DNA from: Paenibacillus sinopodophylli
GTDB taxonomy: Bacteria; Bacillota; Bacilli; Paenibacillales; Paenibacillaceae
Assembly (NCBI RefSeq): GCF_005930355.1
Contig: NZ_VDBO01000009.1
Span: forward strand, 117,433 to 181,432
DNA length: 64,000 nucleotides
Reading direction: 5' to 3'
This document shows positions 25,564 through 33,660 of the stretch, piece by piece (the stretch's first letter is position 1; each line of letters begins with the position of its first letter). Under the pieces are notes generated by a model that made no database searches, was not told the origin of the DNA, and saw nothing but the letters and a program-made list of their open reading frames with translations. The position numbers and the translations under genes are program-made.

Positions 25564-26679
25564 TTAATATAACGTCTTCAACGCATCCGTCCCATAGTCT
25601 TGAAGCTGATCGACCCGATGATCGCGTATTATGGCAGCCCATTCGGGATCAGCCAGCAGCGCACGTCCGACAGCTACGAGATCGAATTCTCCATTGTCCA
25701 ATCTCTCTAGCAGTGCAGCAAGGGATGCAGGCTGAGCCGTATCACCTTTGCTGCTTCTGAATTCATTATCAAGGCCAACTGAGCCTACCGTTATCGTAGG
25801 TTTGCCAGTCAGCTTCTTCGTCCAGCCCGCCAAATTCAAATTGGAATCCGCAAACTCAGCATCCCAGTAACGGCGAGTCGAGCTATGGAACACATCTACT
25901 CCTGCGTTCACTAGCGGCGTCAAAAATTGCTCCAGCTCCTGTGGCGTCTCCGTCAGTCTTGCATCGTAATGGCCGCCTTTCCACTGCGAGAACCTGAATA
26001 CAATCGGGAAATCCGCTCCGACCGCTCGGCGGGATGCCTCCACAACCTCAGCAGCAAAACGCGTACGCGCAACTAGATCACCGCCATAGCGATCCGTACG
26101 CTTATTCGTTCTATCCCAGAAGAACTGGTCAATTAAATAACCATGTGCACCATGCAGTTCAATACCATCAAATCCTGCTTTGACGGCGTCCGCCGCTGCC
26201 TGTGCATAAGCGGCAATGACATCAGCGATTTCGTTCTCCGTTAATGGCTCCGTTATTTTCTCGCCGGAAGTATTCAAGCCCGAGGGACCAATCGGCAACG
26301 CCTCTGGATTAGGCAAATCACCTATTTTGCGGGTTAGTCCAATATGCCAAAGCTGCGGAATGATCTTCCCACCTGCCTCATGGACAGCATTTACCACATT
26401 TGACCATCCTTTGAGCGCAGACTCTCCATGAAAATTCGGCCAATTGGGATTTCCTCCTGCAGCAGGGTGATTAATCAGTGTACCTTCGGTGACGATAAGA
26501 CCGACTCCATTTTCCGCTCTGCGGCGATAATAAGCGGCAACATCCTCTGTCGGCACACCGTTTGGGGAGTAACCTCTTGTCATTGGAGCCATCACAATGC
26601 GATTAGCCACCTCTAGATTTTGGGATTTAAAGGGCTTGAATAACGATTCAACCGATGCTTCGCTTTTTGCACTCGACAT
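25564..26679 (-). CDS. NADH:flavin oxidoreductase, old yellow enzyme family
   Basis: 371 residues from ATG 26679, five bases behind GAGGAGGAG; the frame is open for 20 more codons but without a ribosome site. It is an FMN-binding TIM barrel with VMAPMTRGYS, the GTLINHPAAGG loop, IPQLWHIG, the substrate-binding His pair in ELHGAHGYLIDQFFWDRTNKR, and GRALLADPEWA near the C-terminus. Enzymes of this class reduce activated C=C bonds of enones or nitro compounds with NAD(P)H. It is a single gene convergent with the lyase operon, and no substrate can be assigned. Confidence 0.88.
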   Translation of the reverse strand: MSSAKSEASVESLFKPFKSQNLEVANRIVMAPMTRGYSPNGVPTEDVAAYYRRRAENGVGLIVTEGTLINHPAAGGNPNWPNFHGESALKGWSNVVNAVHEAGGKIIPQLWHIGLTRKIGDLPNPEALPIGPSGLNTSGEKITEPLTENEIADVIAAYAQAAADAVKAGFDGIELHGAHGYLIDQFFWDRTNKRTDRYGGDLVARTRFAAEVVEASRRAVGADFPIVFRFSQWKGGHYDARLTETPQELEQFLTPLVNAGVDVFHSSTRRYWDAEFADSNLNLAGWTKKLTGKPTITVGSVGLDNEFRSSKGDTAQPASLAALLERLDNGEFDLVAVGRALLADPEWAAIIRDHRVDQLQDYGTDALKTLY

Positions 26680-26802
26680 ATGGACTCCTCCTCTATATTC
26701 GGTATATATTATTGTTACAGTTACATGCTTGTTTATCATACCACTTATTTCCGTCTATTCCCAGTCCTTTAATCAAATATATTGTATTCCCTTCAAAAAT
26801 AT

Positions 26803-26841
26803 AAAAAGGCTGATTCAAAGTCATGATTACCTTAAACCAGC
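26803..26841 (-). terminator. Terminator of the MacAB-like operon
   Basis: On the minus strand GCTGGTTTAAG pairs imperfectly, with G-U pairs, with CTTTGAATCAGC, followed by CTTTTTATATTTTT. It lies just past the last gene of the operon. Confidence 0.6.
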
Positions 26842-26852
26842 ACTTCTAAGCT

Positions 26853-27737
26853 TTAATCGGCTTTCTCCTCTGGAGGCAGCAGCACGATTCTCCCATCTCC
26901 AAGCTCCACTCGTAATTTATTCGAGTTTTTTACGCCAATGGATTCCAAATAATTCGCTGGCACCTGCAAGCGGCCTGCTTTGTCCAGCACAGCGTATTCC
27001 ACATGCGTCCCTTCTTCTGTGCTCTCGTCCTCCAGCGCCGCAAGCTCTTCGGCATATGAACGTTTACGCAGCATCTCTGATGAAATTTTACCATCCCTGA
27101 TCGCAGCTACCCGGTCTACCTTCTTCGCGAGTTCTGGGTCATGCGTAACGATAACAACGGTAATACCGATCGTACGGTTGAGCTCGCGGAACAAGTCGAG
27201 TATCTGATTAGCCATCCGCGAATCTACAGAGCCCGTTGGCTCATCGGCAAGCAGCAGCTTCGGGTGATTCGCGAGCGCTATCGCGATTGCGACTCGCTGC
27301 TGCTCACCTCCCGACAGCTCATAGAGCTTATTCGATGCCCGGTGGCTAAGCCCAACAGCATCGAGCAACTCCTTAGCACGCCATCGTTTGCGACTGCCTG
27401 TGAGCAGAATTGGAAGCTCGACATTCTCTAGCGCCGTCAAATAGGGAATAAGATTTCTCGCATTATTTTGCCATACGAATCCTACGCTCTCGCGCTTGTA
27501 ACGAACGAAATCACGTTCCTTAAACTTCAGCATGTCCCTGCCGTCAACCATCAGCTTGCCCGCCGTTGGGCGGTCAAGTCCGCCCAGCATGTTCAATAGT
27601 GTGGATTTGCCGCTTCCACTGTTTCCTATAATCGCCATCAGCTCACCATTCTCAATATGAAGGTCAAGGCCTTGAAGAGCAAATACCTCAAGATCGGCTG
27701 TTTTATAAATTTTTACAAGCCCTTCGCAATGAATCAT
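26853..27737 (-). CDS. MacB/LolD-type ABC ATPase with a C-terminal AbrB-like domain
   Basis: 294 residues. The first 220 form a LolD/MacB ATPase: Walker A GNSGSGKST, Q-loop WQNNARN, signature LSGGEQQR, Walker B LLLADEPTGSVDS, and H-loop VTHD. An extra segment of about 75 residues follows. Its end (YAVLDKAGRLQVPANYLESIGV, then a hydrophobic VELGDGRIVLLPP) reads like an AbrB/SpoVT swapped-hairpin DNA-binding domain. Such a fusion is unusual for this ATPase group. It lies three bases behind the permease gene and is the second ATPase of the operon. Confidence 0.85.
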   Translation of the reverse strand: MIHCEGLVKIYKTADLEVFALQGLDLHIENGELMAIIGNSGSGKSTLLNMLGGLDRPTAGKLMVDGRDMLKFKERDFVRYKRESVGFVWQNNARNLIPYLTALENVELPILLTGSRKRWRAKELLDAVGLSHRASNKLYELSGGEQQRVAIAIALANHPKLLLADEPTGSVDSRMANQILDLFRELNRTIGITVVIVTHDPELAKKVDRVAAIRDGKISSEMLRKRSYAEELAALEDESTEEGTHVEYAVLDKAGRLQVPANYLESIGVKNSNKLRVELGDGRIVLLPPEEKAD

Positions 27738-27740
27738 CTG

Positions 27741-30620
27741 TCAATCCTCCCCTAGCTTTATCGCTTGATGGATGCGCAGGCGCGACAGCATGTAAGCAAG
27801 TATGCCAAGGCCCACAACCAGCATAAAGCCAACGAGCACATAAATGCGCATAAGATCCGCAGCGTCGAACATAACCTTGAATGGCGGAACGAGACTGCTC
27901 GGATTGAAGGCAATCTGAAAGTTCGGCACATACAATCGGCTTGCAATATTGCCTACGGCAATGCCAATCAGAACAGCAACGCCAGAGGTAAGCAATTGTT
28001 CAACTGCAAGCATGCCGATCAGCTGTTTAAGCGATAATCCAATGGCTCTCAATATCCCATTCTGAAGCGTTCTACCTCGCAAAGATAGTACCCAGTACAA
28101 TAAGAACCCGATAAAGCTAACAAGGATCGAGAGCACAAAACCGAGTGTCAAAATACCGTTAAGCGCCATCAAGAACGGATCGTTCTTAGCTGCCACAAGC
28201 GCTTCTCTCGTATTCACGATGTTCATAATCGGCAGCTTCGATTGTTCAAGCGATTGATAGAATTCAGCGGTAGTCGTCTCCGGATTCAGCTTGAGCCAAA
28301 CGTCATAAGGCTCGAGCGCCAGCTGTACCTGAATACGCGGCAAATGGCCGACTATGAGCATCGGTGCTTCGTTCTTTGCTGCAGCATCGCTGACATCCAC
28401 ACTGCCTATAGCTGGATTCGGGTTAAAGGTCGGAAAATAATCGATGATGCCGTATACTTTGAACGGCTGCTGCGGCACATCGCTCCAGCCTACCCAGATC
28501 GTATCCCCCGGCTTAACCGCTTTCTGCTCTGCCAGCGTCTTGGATATGAGCACAGCTTGCGAATCAGAAGCAATCAAGTTCAAATAATCGTTAATCGGGT
28601 AATCGAGCAAGCTGTCGCGGAACCAAGCCGTCTCACCGAATTCATCGGTATCAATACCGATAAGCATGGCAGATCCCGTGCTTTCGTTGACGCTGAAGAC
28701 GGACTCCTTCCTGAATACTTTGGCAGCATGCTCTACACCTTTAATCAATCGGAACGGCTCGAACGCCGGCTCCAAGTAATGTACTGGTCCTTGCGCAGCA
28801 GGCGTCTCTGCTTGCGGCTGGCCCATTGATGAAGGCGGCGGAGCGTCGTTCGCCCACTGTGACGTCAATATAACCTCTGCTCCATTACCATAACGAATAC
28901 GGTCCTCTGTATTGTTGTTGATTGTTCTTGCAGCAGAGGCGCTGAATACGCCTGTCGCAATCGTCATAATTAGAAAGATCATTAGGAACTGATATTGCGT
29001 GCTCGAGCGTCCTACTTGTATCAATGTCGCATATACAGAGGGTGGCCACCATTTCTTCCCTAACCAATAGATGAGCCTAAGCACCCATGGATACAAGCGC
29101 AGCAGCAATAAGCCGGCCCCCATAATAAACAGTGCTGGTACAACGAACTGCAGCGGATCGATGTTAAGGTCCCCCGCATTCAGCCCCAAGCTCTGCAGAT
29201 CGGCCAATCTTTTCTTGAATGTGTACAAGCCATAAATCGCAAGCGCAAGCGCGATGACGTCTAGAAACATTTTGTGCCACAGCGGTGATTTCAACACTCT
29301 CGCCATCTGCTGCTTATGGCCAACGATGGATACTCGGGTCGCCATAATGATCGGAATAAGCATAATAACAAAGCATGCAGCAGATGAAACAGCACCATAA
29401 CGATAGGCTTCCTCCGTCAATCTGATTGGCAGGCGTACACGCTGTACGAATGCAAGAAAGCCGTTAGATGCGCCAAGCATTTCGGTCAAAGCAGCTCCTA
29501 GCAGCGGTCCGATAGCGAAGGCGATACTACATAGAATCAAGCCTTCCACCGCATAAGAGGTAACAACCTGCCAGCGAGCCGCCCCTCTGCTGCGCAGCAC
29601 AGCAATTTCGTTCTTCTGCCTATCGGCGATCAGATTGGAAACCATGAACATATAGAATCCAAGCATTATGAGCACCGGAACATTAAGCGACCACATGAGC
29701 GTACGCAACTGCTCGGCACGTTCCAAATACTTGGCAATCGTATCTAGTGCCGGCGTTTCGGTTACCGTTTGATACAGTGACACGTTGTTCAACAATACGT
29801 TGCGAATTTTGTTTGTCGTCCCAACAAAATCATCAACGAACCAGAGCTCCATTTTCGAGTAGTCCATTACGAAAAACCAGCCCACGGATGCAACAGGCAG
29901 ACGCGCCTCTCCCATAAGCTGCTGCTTCGCGACCTTGTCGCTTAATATAAAGCTGCCGCTAAGCTCGCTCAAATCCGTATCCCTGAAATAAGGATCATCA
30001 TCCAGCGTCTTTTGGAACACGCCAACCGGCTTGAATTTTATTTCCCCGGCAATTTTATCGTCATCGACAAAAAATGCTGAATTCAGCACCGTTTTGAACT
30101 GAATAAGCCCGCGCTCTGTAACGAGTACTTCATAAACACCGTCAACAGGCTGCTGCTCGGCAGGCATTCTACCGTCAATCAGCTTGATATGCTCATCAAG
30201 ACCGGAGAAGGAACGAAGCGTCATCGTTTTAAGCGATTTTTTCGAACCCGAATCTGGATCATTCTCCGGCCTAATTTTCATCGACTTCGATTGTATATCA
30301 ACAACGAGCTCTTGTACTGGAATTTGGAAGCTAGCTTGCGCCTGCTCGTGAATATAACGATCTACCTTTGTGTATATCTCATTCATACGCTCAGGCGTTT
30401 CTTTCGTATAAAACAATTTGCTATAATGGCTGCCTGGATAGATGTTCCTCTTGGTCTGCATGGTCTCTAGGTCCTTAACCAGCATTCGCGATAGAATAGC
30501 TTCTGAATAAATTGGCATGCTGCTAACGAGTGCGACAGAAAGGAGCAATCCGAGAAACAAGCTTGCTACCAGCCACTTGTTTTGCACCATCTTACGGATA
30601 ATCATGACAAACAAAGCCAC
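27741..30620 (-). CDS. Large FtsX/MacB-type ABC permease
   Basis: 959 residues. I choose GTG 30620, seven bases behind GGGAGG, over the longer frame to 30650. An N-terminal span (LVASLFLGLLLSVALVSSMP) anchors a large extracellular domain. Then come two FtsX-type membrane blocks, near residues 320-420 and 830-950, each with about four spans, plus extra spans between. The duplicated architecture means one polypeptide may supply both membrane halves. Its operon also encodes a HlyD-like lipoprotein and two different ATPases. It probably works in lipoprotein, lipid or antimicrobial-peptide export or mechanotransmission. The substrate is unknown. Confidence 0.85.
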   Translation of the reverse strand: MALFVMIIRKMVQNKWLVASLFLGLLLSVALVSSMPIYSEAILSRMLVKDLETMQTKRNIYPGSHYSKLFYTKETPERMNEIYTKVDRYIHEQAQASFQIPVQELVVDIQSKSMKIRPENDPDSGSKKSLKTMTLRSFSGLDEHIKLIDGRMPAEQQPVDGVYEVLVTERGLIQFKTVLNSAFFVDDDKIAGEIKFKPVGVFQKTLDDDPYFRDTDLSELSGSFILSDKVAKQQLMGEARLPVASVGWFFVMDYSKMELWFVDDFVGTTNKIRNVLLNNVSLYQTVTETPALDTIAKYLERAEQLRTLMWSLNVPVLIMLGFYMFMVSNLIADRQKNEIAVLRSRGAARWQVVTSYAVEGLILCSIAFAIGPLLGAALTEMLGASNGFLAFVQRVRLPIRLTEEAYRYGAVSSAACFVIMLIPIIMATRVSIVGHKQQMARVLKSPLWHKMFLDVIALALAIYGLYTFKKRLADLQSLGLNAGDLNIDPLQFVVPALFIMGAGLLLLRLYPWVLRLIYWLGKKWWPPSVYATLIQVGRSSTQYQFLMIFLIMTIATGVFSASAARTINNNTEDRIRYGNGAEVILTSQWANDAPPPSSMGQPQAETPAAQGPVHYLEPAFEPFRLIKGVEHAAKVFRKESVFSVNESTGSAMLIGIDTDEFGETAWFRDSLLDYPINDYLNLIASDSQAVLISKTLAEQKAVKPGDTIWVGWSDVPQQPFKVYGIIDYFPTFNPNPAIGSVDVSDAAAKNEAPMLIVGHLPRIQVQLALEPYDVWLKLNPETTTAEFYQSLEQSKLPIMNIVNTREALVAAKNDPFLMALNGILTLGFVLSILVSFIGFLLYWVLSLRGRTLQNGILRAIGLSLKQLIGMLAVEQLLTSGVAVLIGIAVGNIASRLYVPNFQIAFNPSSLVPPFKVMFDAADLMRIYVLVGFMLVVGLGILAYMLSRLRIHQAIKLGED

Positions 30621-30777
30621 TCCAAAACCTCCCACACTTAAACAGCTCAAGCAAAAACGCCTTCGGCGTCCATTAAGACGCGGAAGTAGCTTTGACGGTG
30701 AAGTATAAGCCCTTTATACGCTAACAAACTTATAAAATCTTATATTTGAACATACGCAAGCAGTAGCACTCGCTTCA

Positions 30778-31812
30778 TTATTGCAGCACAACGATTGCGC
30801 CTTCCTCAAGACCTTTCGTAACTTCCATTTCAGTCGAGCCTTTAATGCCCGTCTCAATGTCAATTTCACGAATTTTATTGCCATCCTCCAGCGTTCTGAC
30901 GAATGTTCTGCCAAGGAAGCTGCGCACTCCGCTGCGTGGAATAATTAATACATCATCACGCTGCTGCAAAATGATTTTGACATCGGTAAACGCTCCAATT
31001 CGCGCATCGCTGGGTACTTCATCCAACTCGATAAACAACGTCTTGGAATAGCGCTCCTTCAACTGCTCGTTCATGGTCGCAGGTGCTGATGAAGGAGTCT
31101 GCACGACTTTCCCCTGTACCTCTTGCGAGCCAAAGGTGACGAATGCCGGATAACCGATATCTATGCCGGTAATCTCCGCCGCTGATTCGACCCTTAACGC
31201 AACACGAAGCTTCGAAGGGTCCGAAACGATGACAAGCGTCTGATAAGCCTCTACGAAATCACCTTCCTTCAGCTCCTCTACAAAGGTAACTTGCCCATCT
31301 ATGCCCGCAACCAGCTGCTTGCTGTTGAAGGCTTCCATAAGCCGTTCAAGCTTCAAAGCCTCAATCTCCATCTGGAGCTGAGCAATGTCTATCGCATCGC
31401 TGTCCTCACCTAATTTAGCTTGCTTATAAGCGAGCTTCGCCCTTGCAACAGATAGCTGCTGCTCCTTCAACTGAATATCCAATCCATCTACATTCAGTTG
31501 AACGAGCACATCACCCTTCCTCACCTCCGTACCTGAAGTAACCATCATCTTTGCGATTCGCCCGCCTTGGCCTGTAAATTGCGCAATTTCGGAGCTCGTC
31601 GATTCGAGGCTTCCATTTCCTTTAATCTCTTGCGTGATGGTTCCCTTCTCTATCGTTACCGTTCGGTAATTTTCTTGTGCAGGTTTGACGAGCGGAGGTT
31701 TCAATGCCTCCTCCTCAGCAGGAAGCAGTGAGCAGCCTGTAAGAGAAGCGCCAAGAAGCAGCGCGAAGGTCCAGCCTAAAAGCGGTTTAAGCCTTTGCGA
31801 CAATTTGTCCAT
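30778..31812 (-). CDS. HlyD/MacA-like adaptor lipoprotein
   Basis: About 345 residues with a lipoprotein signal ending in ASLTGC. The lipoyl-like hairpin (GRIAKMMVTSGTEVRKGDVLVQL), a coiled-coil arm rich in Lys, Glu and Gln, and the beta-barrel block (VLIIPRSGVR) define a membrane-fusion adaptor. The start overlaps the upstream ATPase by 26 bases. ATG 31812 directly abuts GGAGG, while TTG 31803 lies eight bases behind it, so the TTG may be the true start. In Gram-positives such adaptors bridge the ABC permease to the cell envelope. The 157-base gap to the permease holds a short ACGCC/GGCGT hairpin. Confidence 0.85.
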   Translation of the reverse strand: MDKLSQRLKPLLGWTFALLLGASLTGCSLLPAEEEALKPPLVKPAQENYRTVTIEKGTITQEIKGNGSLESTSSEIAQFTGQGGRIAKMMVTSGTEVRKGDVLVQLNVDGLDIQLKEQQLSVARAKLAYKQAKLGEDSDAIDIAQLQMEIEALKLERLMEAFNSKQLVAGIDGQVTFVEELKEGDFVEAYQTLVIVSDPSKLRVALRVESAAEITGIDIGYPAFVTFGSQEVQGKVVQTPSSAPATMNEQLKERYSKTLFIELDEVPSDARIGAFTDVKIILQQRDDVLIIPRSGVRSFLGRTFVRTLEDGNKIREIDIETGIKGSTEMEVTKGLEEGAIVVLQ

Positions 31813-32479
31813 CCTCCAATTCATAAACATGGTCAACGATTTCCATAATGGCGGGATCATGTGTCGTCATAATGATGGTCATACCTGCCGTTTCTACCAA
31901 ATCACGAAATACTTTCATGATTTGCAGTCCAGTTCGTGTATCCAGCTCAGCTGTCGGCTCATCGGCAAGCAGCAGCTTAGGTTTATGGGCAATCGCTCTC
32001 GCTATTGCCGTTCGTTGCTGCTCACCTCCAGAGAGCTCGAAGGGACGATGATGCATGCGTGATTTCAAGCCGACCTGCTCCAGTGCTTGTATAGCCGCTT
32101 CCTTCCGTCCGCTTGCCGGCATACCGGAAACTCTTAATATAAATTCTACATTCTCATAAGCGGACATAAGCGGAATCAGTGCGAAGGATTGAAAAATAAG
32201 TCCCATCTCCATGCGCCGCACCGTGTCCCTCTCTTGATTCGACATCGCCGTCAAATCACGGCCATCGAACTTAATTTGTCCTTCGGTCGGTCGATCCAGC
32301 GCGCTCAATAAGTTAATAAGTGTCGTTTTTCCGGAGCCTGACCTTCCTTTGAAGGCGATCAGCCTGCCGCTTGGAATCGCTAAATCAACGCCCTTCAATA
32401 CGGTTACCGCGGCATTTCCCCGCCCGAACGTTCTTTTTAAAGCGCTTGCATGAATCATATCACGCGTGACAGGCAGCAT
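31787..32479 (-). CDS. MacB/LolD-type ABC ATPase, first gene of the efflux operon
   Basis: About 230 residues from ATG 32479, ten bases behind CGGAGGG. Walker A is GRSGSGKTT, the Q-loop FQSFALIP, the signature ELSGGEQQR, Walker B LLLADEPTAELD and the H-loop TTHD, so it is fully equipped. It lacks the AbrB-like tail of the second ATPase at the end of the operon. It opens the four-gene unit ATPase, adaptor, permease, ATPase and overlaps the adaptor gene. Confidence 0.88.
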   Translation of the reverse strand: MLPVTRDMIHASALKRTFGRGNAAVTVLKGVDLAIPSGRLIAFKGRSGSGKTTLINLLSALDRPTEGQIKFDGRDLTAMSNQERDTVRRMEMGLIFQSFALIPLMSAYENVEFILRVSGMPASGRKEAAIQALEQVGLKSRMHHRPFELSGGEQQRTAIARAIAHKPKLLLADEPTAELDTRTGLQIMKVFRDLVETAGMTIIMTTHDPAIMEIVDHVYELEDGQIVAKA

Positions 32480-32579
32480 AGCGGCGAAACCCTCCGTTTC
32501 CAATCAAACATTTCCATATTAACCGCTTACAGTTATATATTCTTCCATTTTACTCTCGCTCTAGTTGATGTACAAGTAT

Positions 32580-32623
32580 AAAAAATAAGCCTATCCGATT
32601 AGATTTACTAGTCAGATAGGCTT
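32580..32623 (-). terminator. Terminator of the AEC permease gene
   Basis: AAGCCTATC pairs with GATAGGCTT, and the minus strand continues with ATTTTTTAT. It starts six bases past the stop of the AEC gene and stands between it and the efflux operon promoter region. Confidence 0.8.
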
Positions 32624-32628
32624 CGCAT

Positions 32629-33576
32629 TCAGCCCACATCCAGCTGCAGAAAGAAGATGACCGCTGTAACCGTAATAATACTCAAAATTGTAGACACAAA
32701 TACCGATTGCGAGGCGAATTCAGCCTCATTGTCAAACTCTACTGCAAGCAGGACGCTGCTTAGCGAGGTAGGTACGGCGGAGGAAACGATGAGCGCTGCT
32801 GCGGTCAGCCTGTCAATCGGCATCGCATAGCCCATTAACCATACGATCAGCCAAGCGAGCAATGGGCCGGCAATCAACCGAAGCATACCTGATAGACTGA
32901 CATCAATAAGTAATGATCTCTTGATCTTCCACTCCATATTGCCAAGCTGGACACCTAATGTAATAAGTGCTGTTCCGATAAAGGCAGAGGAGAGATAACT
33001 GATCGGCGTAGCCAGCGGCTGCGGTATTTCAATCCCAAAGCCTCTTAACATAAAGGCCAGCGGAATAACATAAATGATCGGCATAGATAGTATCGTCCGC
33101 CATATCGCCCTCATATCTGCTTTATGCGCGTTGACGTTGTATATGCCGTACGTATTGGGCACGAGCGATTGCACCATCATAATCAACACTTGGATGGCAA
33201 GCGTCTTCTCGTTTCCGGCAAAAGCAAGCTGATTCAACGGAATGCCATAATTTGCGCTATTGTAGAAAAGCACGCTGTTGCGCATTGCACTCTTCATGCT
33301 TGGAGCGTAACCTCTCATCCGAATAACCGCTTCAACGATTAAATATTGAGCAACCATAAACAGTAGAAAAAAGAACATGATTTTGCCGATTAACGAAACG
33401 GAAATATCCGTTTTATATAGCAAATCGAACATAATGGCCGGAGAGAACAAATAAAAATTAAGCTTGGACAACGTTTTGATATCAAGCTTGAACGCCCTCT
33501 GTATCATAATGCCCAGGCCAATCATAATGACCATCGGGAGCACATTTGTCATTAAGATATGAAAGAAAATATTCAT
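32629..33576 (-). CDS. AEC-family (auxin efflux carrier-like) permease
   Basis: 315 residues with about ten hydrophobic spans. It has the family's two-bundle pattern: an N-terminal VLPMVIMIGLGIMIQR, SAMRNSVLFYNSANYGIPLNQL in the middle, and LTAAALIVSSAVPTSLSSVLLAVEFD near the end. AEC carriers export or exchange small organic acids such as malate or malonate. It is a single gene with its own terminator, and the neighbouring exporters give no hint of its substrate. Confidence 0.87.
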   Translation of the reverse strand: MNIFFHILMTNVLPMVIMIGLGIMIQRAFKLDIKTLSKLNFYLFSPAIMFDLLYKTDISVSLIGKIMFFFLLFMVAQYLIVEAVIRMRGYAPSMKSAMRNSVLFYNSANYGIPLNQLAFAGNEKTLAIQVLIMMVQSLVPNTYGIYNVNAHKADMRAIWRTILSMPIIYVIPLAFMLRGFGIEIPQPLATPISYLSSAFIGTALITLGVQLGNMEWKIKRSLLIDVSLSGMLRLIAGPLLAWLIVWLMGYAMPIDRLTAAALIVSSAVPTSLSSVLLAVEFDNEAEFASQSVFVSTILSIITVTAVIFFLQLDVG

Positions 33577-33660
33577 TGCTTCATCTGCTTCCTTCTATTA
33601 AATAGTAGGAGTGAAGAACCGTCAGTTCGACCCAGCGCCCTCTTCACTCAATTTAACAGC

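Noticed and set aside
28242..28829. Open frame on the plus strand (about 195 codons)
   Set aside because: It is antisense to the FtsX-type permease and shows no domain or ribosome site.
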